Shown: positions 17,655-26,989, counted from the stretch's first letter. The stretch: 59,871 bases of DNA from Tychonema sp. LEGE 07203 (GCF_015207285.1 NZ_JADEXD010000012.1:1-59871); one strand, 5' to 3'. Numbers and translations: made by a program. The notes: generated by a model not told the origin, from the sequence alone.

Positions 17655-18143
17655 ACCCTTAAATTCCGCTTCCCAAAGCCGGACTAATTCCCGCGCTGCC
17701 GCACTTCCCTCAGCCGGAAAACCGGGCAAAAAGTGTTTATCTGCAGCCGCGTCGTAAGGCCCCTCCTTGAACTCCAAAATCACAGTATCCGCAGCCAAAG
17801 CTACTAACGTGTGAATAGTACCCTCGGGAAGTTCCACAGCGCGAGTGGGCCCGGCTGCGCCCACTCGCAACGATCGCAGGATTTGACCGTTTTCGTTCAA
17901 AATAAGAATACCGACTTCTCCTTGAATCACCGCAAAAAACTCAAAACCGTTCACATCGGGCGGGCGCAGGTGTCGGTGAGGGCGCACGTAAGTGCCCCGT
18001 TGCAGCACGTTGACAAACCGCTGCACCTTTTCTGATAAGTCGTGGAAATTGTAGTTTCGTCGTTGGCGGGGGCTGCTGCGCGAAGAAGCTGCAACTTCGT
18101 CTAGCAATTCCTGCGTCAGGCACTTAATCGGAGGGGATTGCAC
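17652..18143 (-). CDS. WbuC family cupin-fold metalloprotein
   Basis: The single-domain cupin has 163 residues. Metal-binding motifs are visible: VRPHRHLRPPDVNGFEFFAVIQG near 53-75 (His ligands and Glu), and the second cupin motif LPEGTIHTLVALAADTVILEF near 104-124. The WbuC family is associated with O-antigen and polysaccharide loci elsewhere, but no such neighbour is present here. The start appears to be GTG at 18143. Its TGA stop lies inside the adjacent heptamer repeat, so the last residue may have been altered by repeat growth. Confidence 0.85.
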   Translation of the reverse strand: MQSPPIKCLTQELLDEVAASSRSSPRQRRNYNFHDLSEKVQRFVNVLQRGTYVRPHRHLRPPDVNGFEFFAVIQGEVGILILNENGQILRSLRVGAAGPTRAVELPEGTIHTLVALAADTVILEFKEGPYDAAADKHFLPGFPAEGSAAARELVRLWEAEFKG

Positions 18144-18219
18144 AACAGATATCCTGTATTTAATAGTTTTTAAACAAATGGGCTAGTCTGAGATTATCCT
18201 TACCAGCATCTCTTGACAT

Positions 18220-19446
18220 ATGAAAATCGCAAATCAGGTGCGTATCACTAAGGCAATGCGTTTGTCAAGTATTTTTAGAACAATTATTAGCCCGATCGCC
18301 CTTTCGACTATTTTAGTCTGCGCCAGCAGCGTTTCTGCCTCACAACCGAGGGCTGCAGCACTGTTGGTGCAGCAGGAATTGCCAGAGCAGCAAATTAAAG
18401 CAGAAATTCGCGATCGAGTTCAAGAAGAAGTTGACATTGCTTTCGGGCGCACGGCGACACTGCTAAACGGGCTAGTAATTGCCTTAACTTTGCTTCCCAC
18501 AGCAGCCGGAGTCGCTGTTTGGTTTCTGTACAATAAATTGTCCCAGCAGACAAAAAGTGCTCGCCAAGAAATCGAAAGTCTCCATTACGATACAATCTCT
18601 CAATTAAAACTATTAATTTCGGACGCTGAAGGCATCTTAGGCGAAATTCAACACCAAAGTCACCAGGAAGATGTAGAAACAGACTTGTTATTGCCCGACG
18701 CGCAAATTCAAGAATTTGCTCCGGTTAACTACGGCAATTACCAACAGTTATTGACGGCGGCCGACTATGCCAAACAGGGAGATGCTTGTTTCTTTGAAAA
18801 CCGCTATGAAGATGCGATCGCAGCTTACAATCTCGCCCTGCAAATCCAGCCGGATTTAGCAGATACCTGGAACAACCGGGGAGTAGTGCTCACTAGAATG
18901 CAGCGCTATCCAGAGGCGATCGCCTCCTACGAACAAGCTACGACAATTCGCCCGCAGTATCCCGACGCTTGGAACAACCGAGGCGTAGTATTGTTGGAAT
19001 TGCAGAAGTACCCGGAGGCGATCGGCTGTTACGAACAAGCCATCCAAGCCAAACCCGATTATGCCGATGCTTGGAACAACCGAGGCGTTGCTTTTTCCAA
19101 AATGCAGGAATACGAACAAGCTGTAATTTCCTACAATAAAGCCCTACAAATCAAGAATGATTATACAGACGCTTGGAACAATCGAGGCGTTGCACTCTCA
19201 AAACTGCAAAAATACGAAGCGGCGATCGATTCCTACGACAATGCTGCTAAAATTCGACCAGATTTTTACAGAATATGGTACAATAAAGCCCGATGTTACG
19301 CCCTACAAGGTAAAATTGAATTAGCAATTGAAAATTTAAAGCGCGCCCTCAATCTCAATCCGAATTTGTGTAAAGAGTTAGCAAAAACTGAAGCTGATTT
19401 AGAAAAAATTCGCGAACACGATACGTTCAAGCAGTTGATAAATTAA
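18220..19446 (+). CDS. Membrane-anchored TPR protein
   Basis: The protein has 408 residues. Residues 1-42 form a signal peptide or anchor ending near SVSASQP, and a second hydrophobic segment lies at about 83-105. A coiled coil covers about 108-160. Five to six tetratricopeptide repeats of 34 residues follow (about 187-390), with the repeated core DAWNNRGV. Such proteins scaffold protein-protein interactions. The topology suggests an exported or membrane-attached scaffold, and the partner is unknown. The TPR-coding DNA is internally repetitive, which allows repeat-number variation by recombination. Confidence 0.88.
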   Translation: MKIANQVRITKAMRLSSIFRTIISPIALSTILVCASSVSASQPRAAALLVQQELPEQQIKAEIRDRVQEEVDIAFGRTATLLNGLVIALTLLPTAAGVAVWFLYNKLSQQTKSARQEIESLHYDTISQLKLLISDAEGILGEIQHQSHQEDVETDLLLPDAQIQEFAPVNYGNYQQLLTAADYAKQGDACFFENRYEDAIAAYNLALQIQPDLADTWNNRGVVLTRMQRYPEAIASYEQATTIRPQYPDAWNNRGVVLLELQKYPEAIGCYEQAIQAKPDYADAWNNRGVAFSKMQEYEQAVISYNKALQIKNDYTDAWNNRGVALSKLQKYEAAIDSYDNAAKIRPDFYRIWYNKARCYALQGKIELAIENLKRALNLNPNLCKELAKTEADLEKIREHDTFKQLIN

Positions 19447-19562
19447 TTAGGGATGGGGCATTGGGAATTGGGCAGTGGGCATCGGGAATTGTTAATCAAT
19501 CACCAATCACCAATAACTTTCTTTCAAGTTGTAATATCGTTTCGAGTAGCACCGGAATGATT

Positions 19563-19596
19563 TAACCACAGAGAACGCAGAGAACACAGAGGGAGA
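19563..19596. repeat. ACCACAGAGAACGCAGAG intergenic repeat
   Basis: The stretch AACCACAGAGAACGCAGAG and its continuation belong to a dispersed intergenic family. Relatives are at 24565-24605 and in the tandem duplication at 48065-48422. The surrounding 19447-19701 also contains GGGAATTGGGCAGTGGGCAT-type simple repeats. Confidence 0.65.
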
Positions 19597-19701
19597 TCCC
19601 AGAGATGAATACGGGACGATGCTACGGGAAACGATATTATTAGTTACCAATGCCCTGCGCGGGCCAATCCCTCCGCTTCGCTCCGCCCAATGCCCTATTT
19701 G

Positions 19702-20574
19702 CTACAAATATTTCTGCAACAACAAACTCATTTTCTCCTTGGTTGCCGCCGGTACTTTGTCCAGCGGAGTCAGAATTGCATATTTCAAAGCAGAATGCGA
19801 TTCGGAAACAGGAGGATTTTCTGTTAGCATCCGTACAGTTTTTTGAATAACTTTTTGGGCGTTTTCCGCATTGCGGTGCAAATTGGCAATTACCATTTCT
19901 ACCGTTACGCTGTCGTGATCTTCGTGCCAGCAGTCGTAATCGGTGACTAATGCTAAAGTTGCATAGGCAATTTCTGCTTCTCTGGCTAATTTTGCTTCGG
20001 GCAAATTTGTCATCCCGATGACTGTCGCCCCCCAACTGCGGTAAAGGTGGGATTCTGCTTTTGTGGAAAATGCGGGGCCTTCCATGCAGACGTAGGTGCC
20101 TCCTCGGTGCAGGGTAACATCGGGGATGTTTAAGGATTCGATCGCACTTGCCAATACTTTAGCCAATTCGCCGCAAATCGGGTCGCCAAATGTAATGTGA
20201 CCGACTATTCCTTCTCCGAAAAAAGTAGAAGCTCGATTTTTTGTGCGATCGATAAACTGATCCGGCACTACCATATCTAAAGGTTTTGCCTCTGCTTTCA
20301 GGGAACCAACCGCCGACGCTGAGATTAAATACTCAACTCCCAAACTCTTCATTGCATAAATATTTGCTCGATACGGCACTTCTGAGGGCAAAAAAGTGTG
20401 GTTGCGGCCGTGTCTTGCCAGAAATGCCACGGGCGTACCGTCCAATGTTCCCACAATTGCGGCATCCGACGGATCTCCAAAAGGTGTATCAATTTTTACC
20501 TCTTCAACATCTTTGAGGGCTGCCATTTTATACAAACCGCTGCCGCCGATAATTCCGATTTTTGCTTGTGTCAT
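19702..20574 (-). CDS. mtnP: S-methyl-5'-thioadenosine phosphorylase
   Basis: The enzyme has 290 residues and cleaves 5'-methylthioadenosine to adenine and methylthioribose-1-phosphate in the methionine salvage pathway. Visible family motifs are IGGSGLYKM near the N terminus, phosphate-binding [21 protein letters not shown], and [17 protein letters not shown] followed by [17 protein letters not shown], the MTAP/PNP class signature. The ATG at 20574 is chosen because AGAGGG lies five bases upstream. A GTG at 20598 would add eight residues. The upstream region shared with the next gene contains a CRP-type operator. Confidence 0.95.
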   Translation of the reverse strand: MTQAKIGIIGGSGLYKMAALKDVEEVKIDTPFGDPSDAAIVGTLDGTPVAFLARHGRNHTFLPSEVPYRANIYAMKSLGVEYLISASAVGSLKAEAKPLDMVVPDQFIDRTKNRASTFFGEGIVGHITFGDPICGELAKVLASAIESLNIPDVTLHRGGTYVCMEGPAFSTKAESHLYRSWGATVIGMTNLPEAKLAREAEIAYATLALVTDYDCWHEDHDSVTVEMVIANLHRNAENAQKVIQKTVRMLTENPPVSESHSALKYAILTPLDKVPAATKEKMSLLLQKYL

Positions 20575-20697
20575 TTTTACCCTCTGCCTGAGTTTCACAA
20601 CATTGATTTTATTGGGCCACCGTTAAGTTGGCGTAAATCTTGTTAAACATTTCATCACAATAGCGATCGGGCTTACACTATATTGTGGAGCTAAAAG

Positions 20698-20713
20698 TGT
20701 GATTTCAATCACA
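20698..20713. promoter_or_regulatory. CRP-type binding site (perfect palindrome)
   Basis: TGTGATTTCAATCACA fits the CRP/SyCRP1 consensus TGTGA-N6-TCACA exactly. It lies 71 bases before the ATG of the 66-residue gene at 20784 and 124 bases before mtnP, in the divergent intergenic region. Binding is inferred from sequence only. Confidence 0.6.
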
Positions 20714-20783
20714 TTATAAGTTCACGAAATCTTGAAAAATAAAAGTACAGAGTTGTGTTATCTATTTTCAGGGTGTTGAGACC

Positions 20784-20984
20784 ATGACAGTCAGTTCTGC
20801 TAGCGTTCCCAAAATCTCTGTGGAGGCGATCGCCCAGCGCGTCTTTGCCTTCCGCCAAATTACCCCCCTTGACAGAGAACTGCTTCAGTCAGCAGTCCTC
20901 AACGGGCTCGACCAAAAAGACCATTTTCACATTAACCGATTGTGTGAGGGCATCCAAAAGGGATTAATTCTGGTTGTGGAATAA
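20784..20984 (+). CDS. Small conserved-looking hypothetical protein (66 aa)
   Basis: MTVSSASVPKISVEAIAQRV... followed by FRQITPLDRELLQSAVLNG and an amphipathic C-terminal helix. The composition is regular and codon use is normal. An AGGG lies about 12 bases upstream of the ATG, and the coding start follows a CRP-type operator. It is probably a soluble helical protein. I recall similar small cyanobacterial proteins but know no function. Confidence 0.75.
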   Translation: MTVSSASVPKISVEAIAQRVFAFRQITPLDRELLQSAVLNGLDQKDHFHINRLCEGIQKGLILVVE

Positions 20985-21121
20985 GTTTGCTGCACTATTT
21001 CTGACTAGATTGAGAGGTTCTCCTAATAATTTGTGCTTGAGTCTGTATCTGCTGGAACTAAGTTCGGGCCGTCTTTTTTATTGTGCGATCGACCGACATC
21101 AGAAATACTAATATTTAAATA

Positions 21122-21961
21122 TTATCGATCGAACTTTAACAACCAAAAGCCTGTATAAGTCATGCCGCTGTCATCCGGCTGCACTAATAAAAAATGCAAT
21201 CCTTGACTTAATTGCTGGCGCTGTTGGTAAATTTGGGCTGCCGCCTTCACCTCCGCATCTTCAAAAGTAGCCACAACCCACCTATCTGCTAATCCAGCTT
21301 CCAAAATCAATCCATCGGGAGCACCAGCAATATAATTCAAAGCAAAAGGTTTGGCATCCTCAAGCCATCTAGCCAACCGCATCGACTGTCGCCCGCCGTC
21401 AATTACAACTCCGGGCACGGGTACTGTTGAAGCTAAACCCAAAGTCAGCGGTAGCAACAATTCGGGCATTTCCAATATTGGCAGGGCACGCCCTTGGAAA
21501 GCCTCTTCAATGTCGCCTGCGGGTAGGGAAGCAAAACGCCAGCTATCGCCCCAAAGGTTTTCGGGTAAGGGCACAGGCGGCGGAGTCTCAAGGGCGATCG
21601 GGCTGTAAGTTTCGGCTGTATAATTAGGCATGCTCAAATACTCTTTTGCCCGTTTTTGCAGCAGCAATTTCAAAGCCGCAGTGCGTCGAGTCGCTTCTAC
21701 TTTGACACCCAAAACTTTGCCCGCAGCTTCGATTAAACTAAGAGACTGAGGTCTAAATACCTGAATCAAATCGGGCAAATTATGAGTTTGAGCTTGCTGC
21801 TGCAACTGCGCGGCCAGCCAATTAGAATTAGCGGCTCCCTGGGGGCAAAAAGCGCTAAATTGAAAACTTTGTGCGCCGTCGCAAATTAAAAGTTCCCACA
21901 AGGGTTTACCTGCCTCGTCTTGGAGGGGGCGACGGTAAAAATCGGCTTGCCAAATACGCAT
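21122..21961 (-). CDS. Tab2/Atab2 family RNA-binding protein
   Basis: The 279-residue protein begins RIWQADFYRRPLQDEAGKPLW and contains QPDDSGMTYTGFWLLK near the C terminus, both characteristic of the Tab2 (DUF1092) family. In Chlamydomonas and Arabidopsis the plastid homologues bind psaB mRNA and promote translation of photosystem I subunits. The cyanobacterial protein probably acts similarly in the cytoplasm (inference by homology). The start is the ATG at 21961. The gene is divergent from the small reading frame at 22021. Confidence 0.9.
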   Translation of the reverse strand: MRIWQADFYRRPLQDEAGKPLWELLICDGAQSFQFSAFCPQGAANSNWLAAQLQQQAQTHNLPDLIQVFRPQSLSLIEAAGKVLGVKVEATRRTAALKLLLQKRAKEYLSMPNYTAETYSPIALETPPPVPLPENLWGDSWRFASLPAGDIEEAFQGRALPILEMPELLLPLTLGLASTVPVPGVVIDGGRQSMRLARWLEDAKPFALNYIAGAPDGLILEAGLADRWVVATFEDAEVKAAAQIYQQRQQLSQGLHFLLVQPDDSGMTYTGFWLLKFDR

Positions 21962-22020
21962 GGGAATTAAGAAATAAAATCTACAACTCGATAATTTTAA
22001 TATAACCAGGGGACACGGCG

Positions 22021-22188
22021 GTGCAATATCGCTTGGACGACCGGCATCGGATTTATTGCATCTGTAAAGCGGGCGCGATCGAAAAATCTTTAAATCCAGA
22101 CTGCCAGACTATTTACACTCGCGCACCGCCCCAAGGATTCAAAAATACCGATGCTACTGGAATCGCTCTAACGGCTCGGTTATATTAA
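22021..22188 (+). CDS. Possible small protein, 55 aa, GTG start
   Basis: A frame from GTG (22021) to TAA encodes a plausible soluble peptide, VQYRLDDRHRIYCICKAGAI... ending ...IALTARLY. AGGGGA lies seven bases upstream, and a stop codon just before it fixes the start. I do not recognise a family. The amino-acid composition is protein-like, but the gene is short and unsupported by context. Confidence 0.4.
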   Translation: MQYRLDDRHRIYCICKAGAIEKSLNPDCQTIYTRAPPQGFKNTDATGIALTARLY

Positions 22189-22202
22189 TTCCGGTTGCAC
22201 AG

Positions 22203-22268
22203 TCAGGTGACTGTTGACTGTTGACTGTTGACTGTTGACTGTCGAGAAACTGAATGGTTGAGTGTTAA
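22203..22268. repeat. GACTGTT heptamer tandem repeat
   Basis: About four units of TGACTGT followed by degenerate units, of the same family as 17374-17654. Confidence 0.85.
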
Positions 22269-22534
22269 CTGTTGACTCTATTTTATGATTCCGATGCAAC
22301 CGTCCACGATATTAGTCATTCCTCTTTCCCCAATTTATTTAAGATTGCGAACCAAATACATATCCAGGTCGTCCTTGTTTTTAGCCGGGATTGTTTCTCG
22401 ATATTTGCATTCGCAAAAATCTTTAACTCATTCAAATGTTGCACTAGAAATATTGCTTTTTCCAGCCACGCCGGAAGATTCCATCCGGGATGCAGTATTA
22501 CAGCGTATTCCAGGTTTATGAATTACACACTCCT
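22269..22534. other. Gene-free stretch
   Basis: Together with 22596-22982 this contains only short frames without domains (22285-22521 and 22612-22869, plus). A motif TTCCGATGCAACCG near 22285 is the reverse of the CGGTTGCATCGGAA repeat seen at 24370-24440, so part of this region is repeat-derived. Confidence 0.4.
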
Positions 22535-22595
22535 AACCGGGTTTCTTTACAGTTCTCGCCTTTAAGCGGATTCTGTTCTGTGAAACCCGGTTTCT
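22535..22595. repeat. GAAACCGGGTTT inverted-repeat element
   Basis: AACCGGGTTTCTTTACAG at the left and GAAACCCGGTTTCT at the right form a hairpin with about 12 paired bases and a loop of about 35. It is another solitary copy of the array element. Confidence 0.7.
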
Positions 22596-22982
22596 CGCTC
22601 TATACATCTACATGGAATATGCTGTAACTGTATTTCCCCAGACATCACAGGCAAAATTCTTATTGCCAATTATCCCAGCAAGTATGGGGCCAGAATCAAC
22701 ACCGATCCAAAGCGAAATTTCACTAAAACTGTTTAATTCGATCGTACTGCCCGATCGCGATTTTGCAGGCAAAAAACAATGTGCGATCGATCTCCAGAAA
22801 TGCCCACAATCTTATGCTCTGGGGCGCGCACCGGGGAAAAACAAAATGCTGTGCGATCGAGTTTATTGAATTTGCCTATCATGTCGATCGACAACCCATA
22901 ACCCAGACAAGCCGCGCTAAGGTCTGCGACTGGAGTTATCATGGGTAAACTGTAAACTTCTATCTTTGTCGCTGCATTTATT

Positions 22983-24284
22983 ATGAACCCTGCCCTTACT
23001 CAGTTTGGCGCTCAGATGTCCCACCTCACGGGAGTTCGGGCAATTATGAAAGACATTATTGAAACTCTCAAAGCTGGCAGCGGGCAAGAGTTTATCAATT
23101 TGAGCGCGGGAAATCCGCTGATTTTGCCGGAAGTCGAGGAATTGTGGCGCGATTGCACGGCCCAACTTTTGGCTGGCTCGGAATACGGCGAAGTGGTTTG
23201 CCGCTACGGTTCCAGCCAAGGCTATCAGCCGTTTATCGATGCGGTATTGACCGATTTCAACCAGCGTTACGGGCTGAATTTGACCGATCGCAATATCCTA
23301 ATTACTCCGGGAAGTCAATCAATTTACTTCTACGCAGCCAACGCTTTTGGCGGCTACACTGCACCCCCCCCATACCAAGGGGGGGCTAGGGGAGGTAGCC
23401 TTAAAAATATTGTTTTACCGCTGAGCCCGGACTACACGGGTTACGGCGGCGTTAGCTTGATTCCCGAAGCGGTTGTCGCTTGCAAACCTACCCTCGATAT
23501 TGATGCAGCCGCCCACAGGTTCAAATACCGCCCGGATTTCAGCCAACTGTCGATCGACCAAACCACCGGCTGCGTCATCTTTTCCCGTCCCTGCAACCCC
23601 ACCGGCAACGTCCTCACCAACGACGAAGTTCAAAAAATAGCAGATTTAGCCGCTGTTTTCGACGTGCCGGTGTTCGTCGATTCGGCCTACGCCCCTCCTT
23701 TCCCTGCCTTGAATTTTACCGAGATGACGCCGATTTTTGGGGGCAATATCGTGCATTGCATGAGTTTGTCGAAAGCGGGATTGCCGGGAGAAAGAATCGG
23801 AATTGCGATCGGCGATCGAAAGATTATTCAAGTATTAGAATCTTTTCAGACCAATATGTGCATTCATTCGCCGAGATACGGACAGGCGATCGCCACCCAT
23901 GCCATTAATTCCGGCGCTCTTGCAGACATTTCCTTCAATATAATTCGCCCGTACTATCAAAGCAAATTTGCAGTAGTTGAAGAAACTTTAGAACAAGCAA
24001 TGCCGAAGGATTTGCCGTGGTTCTTGCACCGGGGCGAAGGAGCAATTTTTGCGTGGTTGTGGCTGAAAGATTTGCCAATGACGGATTGGGAACTCTATCA
24101 AAAATTGAAGGAAGTCGGCGTAATTGTCGTGCCGGGAAGTTCTTTCTTCCCAGGTTTGCGGGAAAATTGGCAGCACAAGCACGAGTGTTTGCGAATTAGT
24201 TTGACTGCGACAAATGATGAGATTGAAACTGCGATGAAACGCTTGGCTCAACTAGTGGAAAAAATTTATCGCGGCACAGAGTAA
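22983..24284 (+). CDS. avtA: Valine-pyruvate-type aminotransferase (PLP fold type I)
   Basis: The 433-residue aminotransferase is of class I/II. The PLP-binding lysine is in SLSKAGLPGERIG (about 265-277). Other marks are the substrate/phosphate motif FSRPCNPTGNVLT (about 200-212) and the tail CLRISLT. Close cyanobacterial relatives are annotated as valine-pyruvate transaminase, exchanging amino groups between valine or alanine and 2-oxo acids. The true substrate is untested. About ten extra residues (about 127-139, PPPYQGGARGGS) interrupt a surface loop after FGGYT. They are encoded by a repeat (23363-23398). The start is the ATG at 22983. Confidence 0.88.
   Translation: MNPALTQFGAQMSHLTGVRAIMKDIIETLKAGSGQEFINLSAGNPLILPEVEELWRDCTAQLLAGSEYGEVVCRYGSSQGYQPFIDAVLTDFNQRYGLNLTDRNILITPGSQSIYFYAANAFGGYTAPPPYQGGARGGSLKNIVLPLSPDYTGYGGVSLIPEAVVACKPTLDIDAAAHRFKYRPDFSQLSIDQTTGCVIFSRPCNPTGNVLTNDEVQKIADLAAVFDVPVFVDSAYAPPFPALNFTEMTPIFGGNIVHCMSLSKAGLPGERIGIAIGDRKIIQVLESFQTNMCIHSPRYGQAIATHAINSGALADISFNIIRPYYQSKFAVVEETLEQAMPKDLPWFLHRGEGAIFAWLWLKDLPMTDWELYQKLKEVGVIVVPGSSFFPGLRENWQHKHECLRISLTATNDEIETAMKRLAQLVEKIYRGTE
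23363..23398. repeat. C-run/G-run palindromic repeat inserted in frame in the aminotransferase gene
   Basis: A run of eight C, then ATACCAA, a run of seven G and CTAGGGGAGGTAG. It is translated as PPPYQGGARGGS. A related element with C6 and G7 runs lies in the intergenic sequence at 38050-38080. Confidence 0.8.
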
Positions 24285-24453
24285 TTGCGATCGTCTGGGC
24301 TCGCACTGAGTATTTGTAGGGTGCTAATGCACCGAGAATCCGATCGGGATCATCTGATTTTCCCTCAACTCTGATATCATGTCCGGTTGCATCGGAATGA
24401 TGTTGACTGTTGACTGTTGATATCAAATCCGGTAGCATCGGAATGATTCAGAC

Positions 24454-24562
24454 ATACCACTTATCAGAAAGATGAGGTATACCTTATGCCCGGCGCGGGC
24501 CGGTTTGGCCGATGCCCGATTCCCGACAGTACCTCATACCAGAGCACAGAAAGGCTATATAT
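24454..24562. repeat. MITE-like inverted repeat (inner segment flipped)
   Basis: The left end ACCACTTATCAGAAAGATGA matches the left end of the 7296-7401 element and the right end matches its AAAGGCTATATA terminus. The central part is in the opposite orientation (ATACCTTATGCC... first, GACAGTACCTCA last). The flanks 24362-24440 and 24660-24750 carry copies of a second family, ATATCAAATCCGGTAGCAT and relatives. No gene is seen in 24285-24792. Confidence 0.65.
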
Positions 24563-24792
24563 ATTCTCGGACTCTGTGTACTCTGTGTTCTAGCGCCGGT
24601 TAAATCACCTGACGATGCCAGCGGAAACGATAGGACTCGAATTTATTATTCCGATGAAGAGAGGATTTGATCTGATATCAAATTCGGTAGCATTCGCTCT
24701 TACCACCTATTAGCGATCGTACTGATACAACCGGATTTGATATGACAACTGGCGCGCAGGTGTTCCCGTAAAAAACATTTCCAATTTCATTC

Positions 24793-26967
24793 CTAAACCA
24801 CCCGATAGACAAAACTCAAACTCGCCCAAACATTCACATCCAAAGCCAAATCTTCAGTGGATATCCCCACCTTCTGCACGCTCGGAATGCTAGCAGCGTG
24901 CAAATCTTCGAGAACAGCCTCAGCTACTTTTAGAGGGTTTAACAGCACTCGGATTGGTGAGGCATTCCTAACAGGCGGCATTCCTTCTTCCAGCACTGCC
25001 AGAGTTCGAGCGAAGGGCTTCTCGCTAAATATAATTAAAGTTTCCGCCAGTCCGATCGGTCCCGATACCTCCAACCCGAAAGCCCCAGCCGTCGGGACGC
25101 TCAAATTCTCTCCGGGGGCGATCGCCCGCGACATCCCCCCGGCAGCATCATTTTCACTCTGAAAATTCATAGCCATCAGCCCTCCGGCATTATCCGACGA
25201 AAACACCGCAGCATGAACCGGGCGATCGCTTTCGTTATACATTCTGTACGCAATTCGACTGCCTTTGTTCACACTTAGTATGTCTACATTTGCCGATTTC
25301 TCGCTGTCGGCGCTCAGCGGTTCCAAGCGATAAGTGCGATCGCCTCGTACCGGCGATCGCTCCACCATCACCCGGGCTTGTGGCGCGAGAGTTGTCAGCG
25401 CCGCCCGCACCTTCAGCCGCGACGACCCTTCATTGAGAGTCAGCCGCAGCAACTTAGTCGCCAGCAACCCTTTCAACTGCGGAGCCAACCGCTGCACCGC
25501 TACTTTCACAGCTTCTCCCCCGTCGCCCTCGGTGTCGGGAACCGCCGTTTGGGCGACAGAAAACAAACCGTAGCGCCATTGAGACACAACAGGCCCAGCC
25601 GACGACAAAGTTTCGGCTAAAGTTGTTTCCGGGACTCGGCCGAACCGAAAGTCAGCCGGTTGGTCGCTGCCTACCGACGAAATGTGGGTGACAGCGGCAA
25701 AGGCACTGGTAGCGTCCACCCGCTCGATGCGTTCCAAACCAGAGTCCAAAGCTACTGTCAAACCGATGTTTCGGGGCAGTACGCGAATTTCTTCCCTCAC
25801 GAGTTCGCCGCCGGTTAATTGCCCGTTTGTATGATCGGTCCCCTCTAAAACTTGAGCTTTCGCAGACAAACCCGTGCGCGTCCGCAGCAAAAGCAGATCG
25901 CCCCGGGAGCCATCCACCGCAAACACAGAACCCTCGCAACACTCCAAAACTCCCGGCGACAAACCGCCCAGCCACAACTCCACAGTTTTGCCGCCATCTT
26001 CCACCGCCGTCACAGCGCCATCAGCACCAGCCCAATTCAACATTAAACTTGAAAAATCAACGGCTGGCGGTACCTTTAAATTGTCACGGCGAATTTGGGG
26101 TTGTTGCGACAACCCGGCGATTTGCTCGACAGTACCCGCCGCGCGACTGAAACTAACGCTCAAACTGCTAGCGGGAGTTGCCAACCACAGAGTTTGGGTG
26201 AGGGCGTAGGTAAACAAACCAGCGGTAAATCCGTTCCACTCTTGTTCGGCGGCGAGGTGCGAATTGGCAGCAGCAGCAAGTACGACGGCCGCCGGACGGA
26301 GATTTGAGCTGGACTTGAGGCCTTCGGCAAACGTTAATTCTCCGGGGCTTGGCTGCCCGATGGTGTGGCGGGGACGGGAGCGAATGCGAAAGTTGCCGTT
26401 TTTGTGAAAACCTGGATAGGTGTAGCTGGTGTCGAGGATGGCGATCGCGTTTTCTGTCGCGAGCGATCGCACCAACAGCAGCAGGGTTTCCTCTAAAATA
26501 TCGTTCACCGTTCGGTTTGCTAACAGCGGCACAACGTCATCCACCGGCACCAAACTATTTTGCCTGTTGCCGGGAGAGTCGATCGAACCGACTCGACTAC
26601 CGCAGCCGCTAAAGTGAAAAACCACCACATCACCGGGCTTTGCTTGTTCCTGCAAGTGAGTTGCAAAAGCCGTCTCGATATTTTCCCTGGTAGCTAGAGC
26701 ATCAGTCAAAGTCAGAATATCCGACGGTGCAAACCCAAACCGATAGATCAGCAATTCCCGCTGTAATTCCACATCCGTCACGCAGCCGTACAGAGGCGAG
26801 TTGGGATATCGATCTACGCCCACCAACAAAGCCAATTTACGCCCTGTCGGCTGGGCGAGCGCTTGGAGGTAGCGATCGCCCAACCGCAACCACGCAGCCT
26901 CGCTGATGCCGAGCGCGGCCAGCATCCGGCCAGCTTGCTCTAAAAATTCCCGCCGCTTCAGTCCCAT
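24793..26967 (-). CDS. Caspase-fold (peptidase C14-like) protein with DUF4384-like C terminus, catalytic dyad absent
   Basis: The 724-residue protein starts with a twin-arginine-like signal (GLKRREFLEQAG) and then a caspase/metacaspase fold, about 42-290, from LALLVGVDRYPN. The strand that normally carries the catalytic His reads HFSGCGSR (Cys122 in place of His). The strand that normally carries the catalytic Cys reads LDTSYTYPG (Ser181 in place of Cys). Residues about 560-700 resemble a DUF4384-type beta domain (NKGSRIAYRMYNES, NAGGLMAMNF). Some cyanobacterial relatives have a Tyr/Ser pair at these positions, so this is a further drifted pseudocaspase. It is probably a non-proteolytic, exported binding protein (inference). 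The gene stands alone. Confidence 0.88.
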   Translation of the reverse strand: MGLKRREFLEQAGRMLAALGISEAAWLRLGDRYLQALAQPTGRKLALLVGVDRYPNSPLYGCVTDVELQRELLIYRFGFAPSDILTLTDALATRENIETAFATHLQEQAKPGDVVVFHFSGCGSRVGSIDSPGNRQNSLVPVDDVVPLLANRTVNDILEETLLLLVRSLATENAIAILDTSYTYPGFHKNGNFRIRSRPRHTIGQPSPGELTFAEGLKSSSNLRPAAVVLAAAANSHLAAEQEWNGFTAGLFTYALTQTLWLATPASSLSVSFSRAAGTVEQIAGLSQQPQIRRDNLKVPPAVDFSSLMLNWAGADGAVTAVEDGGKTVELWLGGLSPGVLECCEGSVFAVDGSRGDLLLLRTRTGLSAKAQVLEGTDHTNGQLTGGELVREEIRVLPRNIGLTVALDSGLERIERVDATSAFAAVTHISSVGSDQPADFRFGRVPETTLAETLSSAGPVVSQWRYGLFSVAQTAVPDTEGDGGEAVKVAVQRLAPQLKGLLATKLLRLTLNEGSSRLKVRAALTTLAPQARVMVERSPVRGDRTYRLEPLSADSEKSANVDILSVNKGSRIAYRMYNESDRPVHAAVFSSDNAGGLMAMNFQSENDAAGGMSRAIAPGENLSVPTAGAFGLEVSGPIGLAETLIIFSEKPFARTLAVLEEGMPPVRNASPIRVLLNPLKVAEAVLEDLHAASIPSVQKVGISTEDLALDVNVWASLSFVYRVV

Positions 26968-26989
26968 TTTTTAAATAGCTGTGAATTTT

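Noticed and set aside
22285-22869. Two short plus-strand frames (78 and 85 residues)
   Set aside because: They run over repeat-derived sequence and show no protein-like features.
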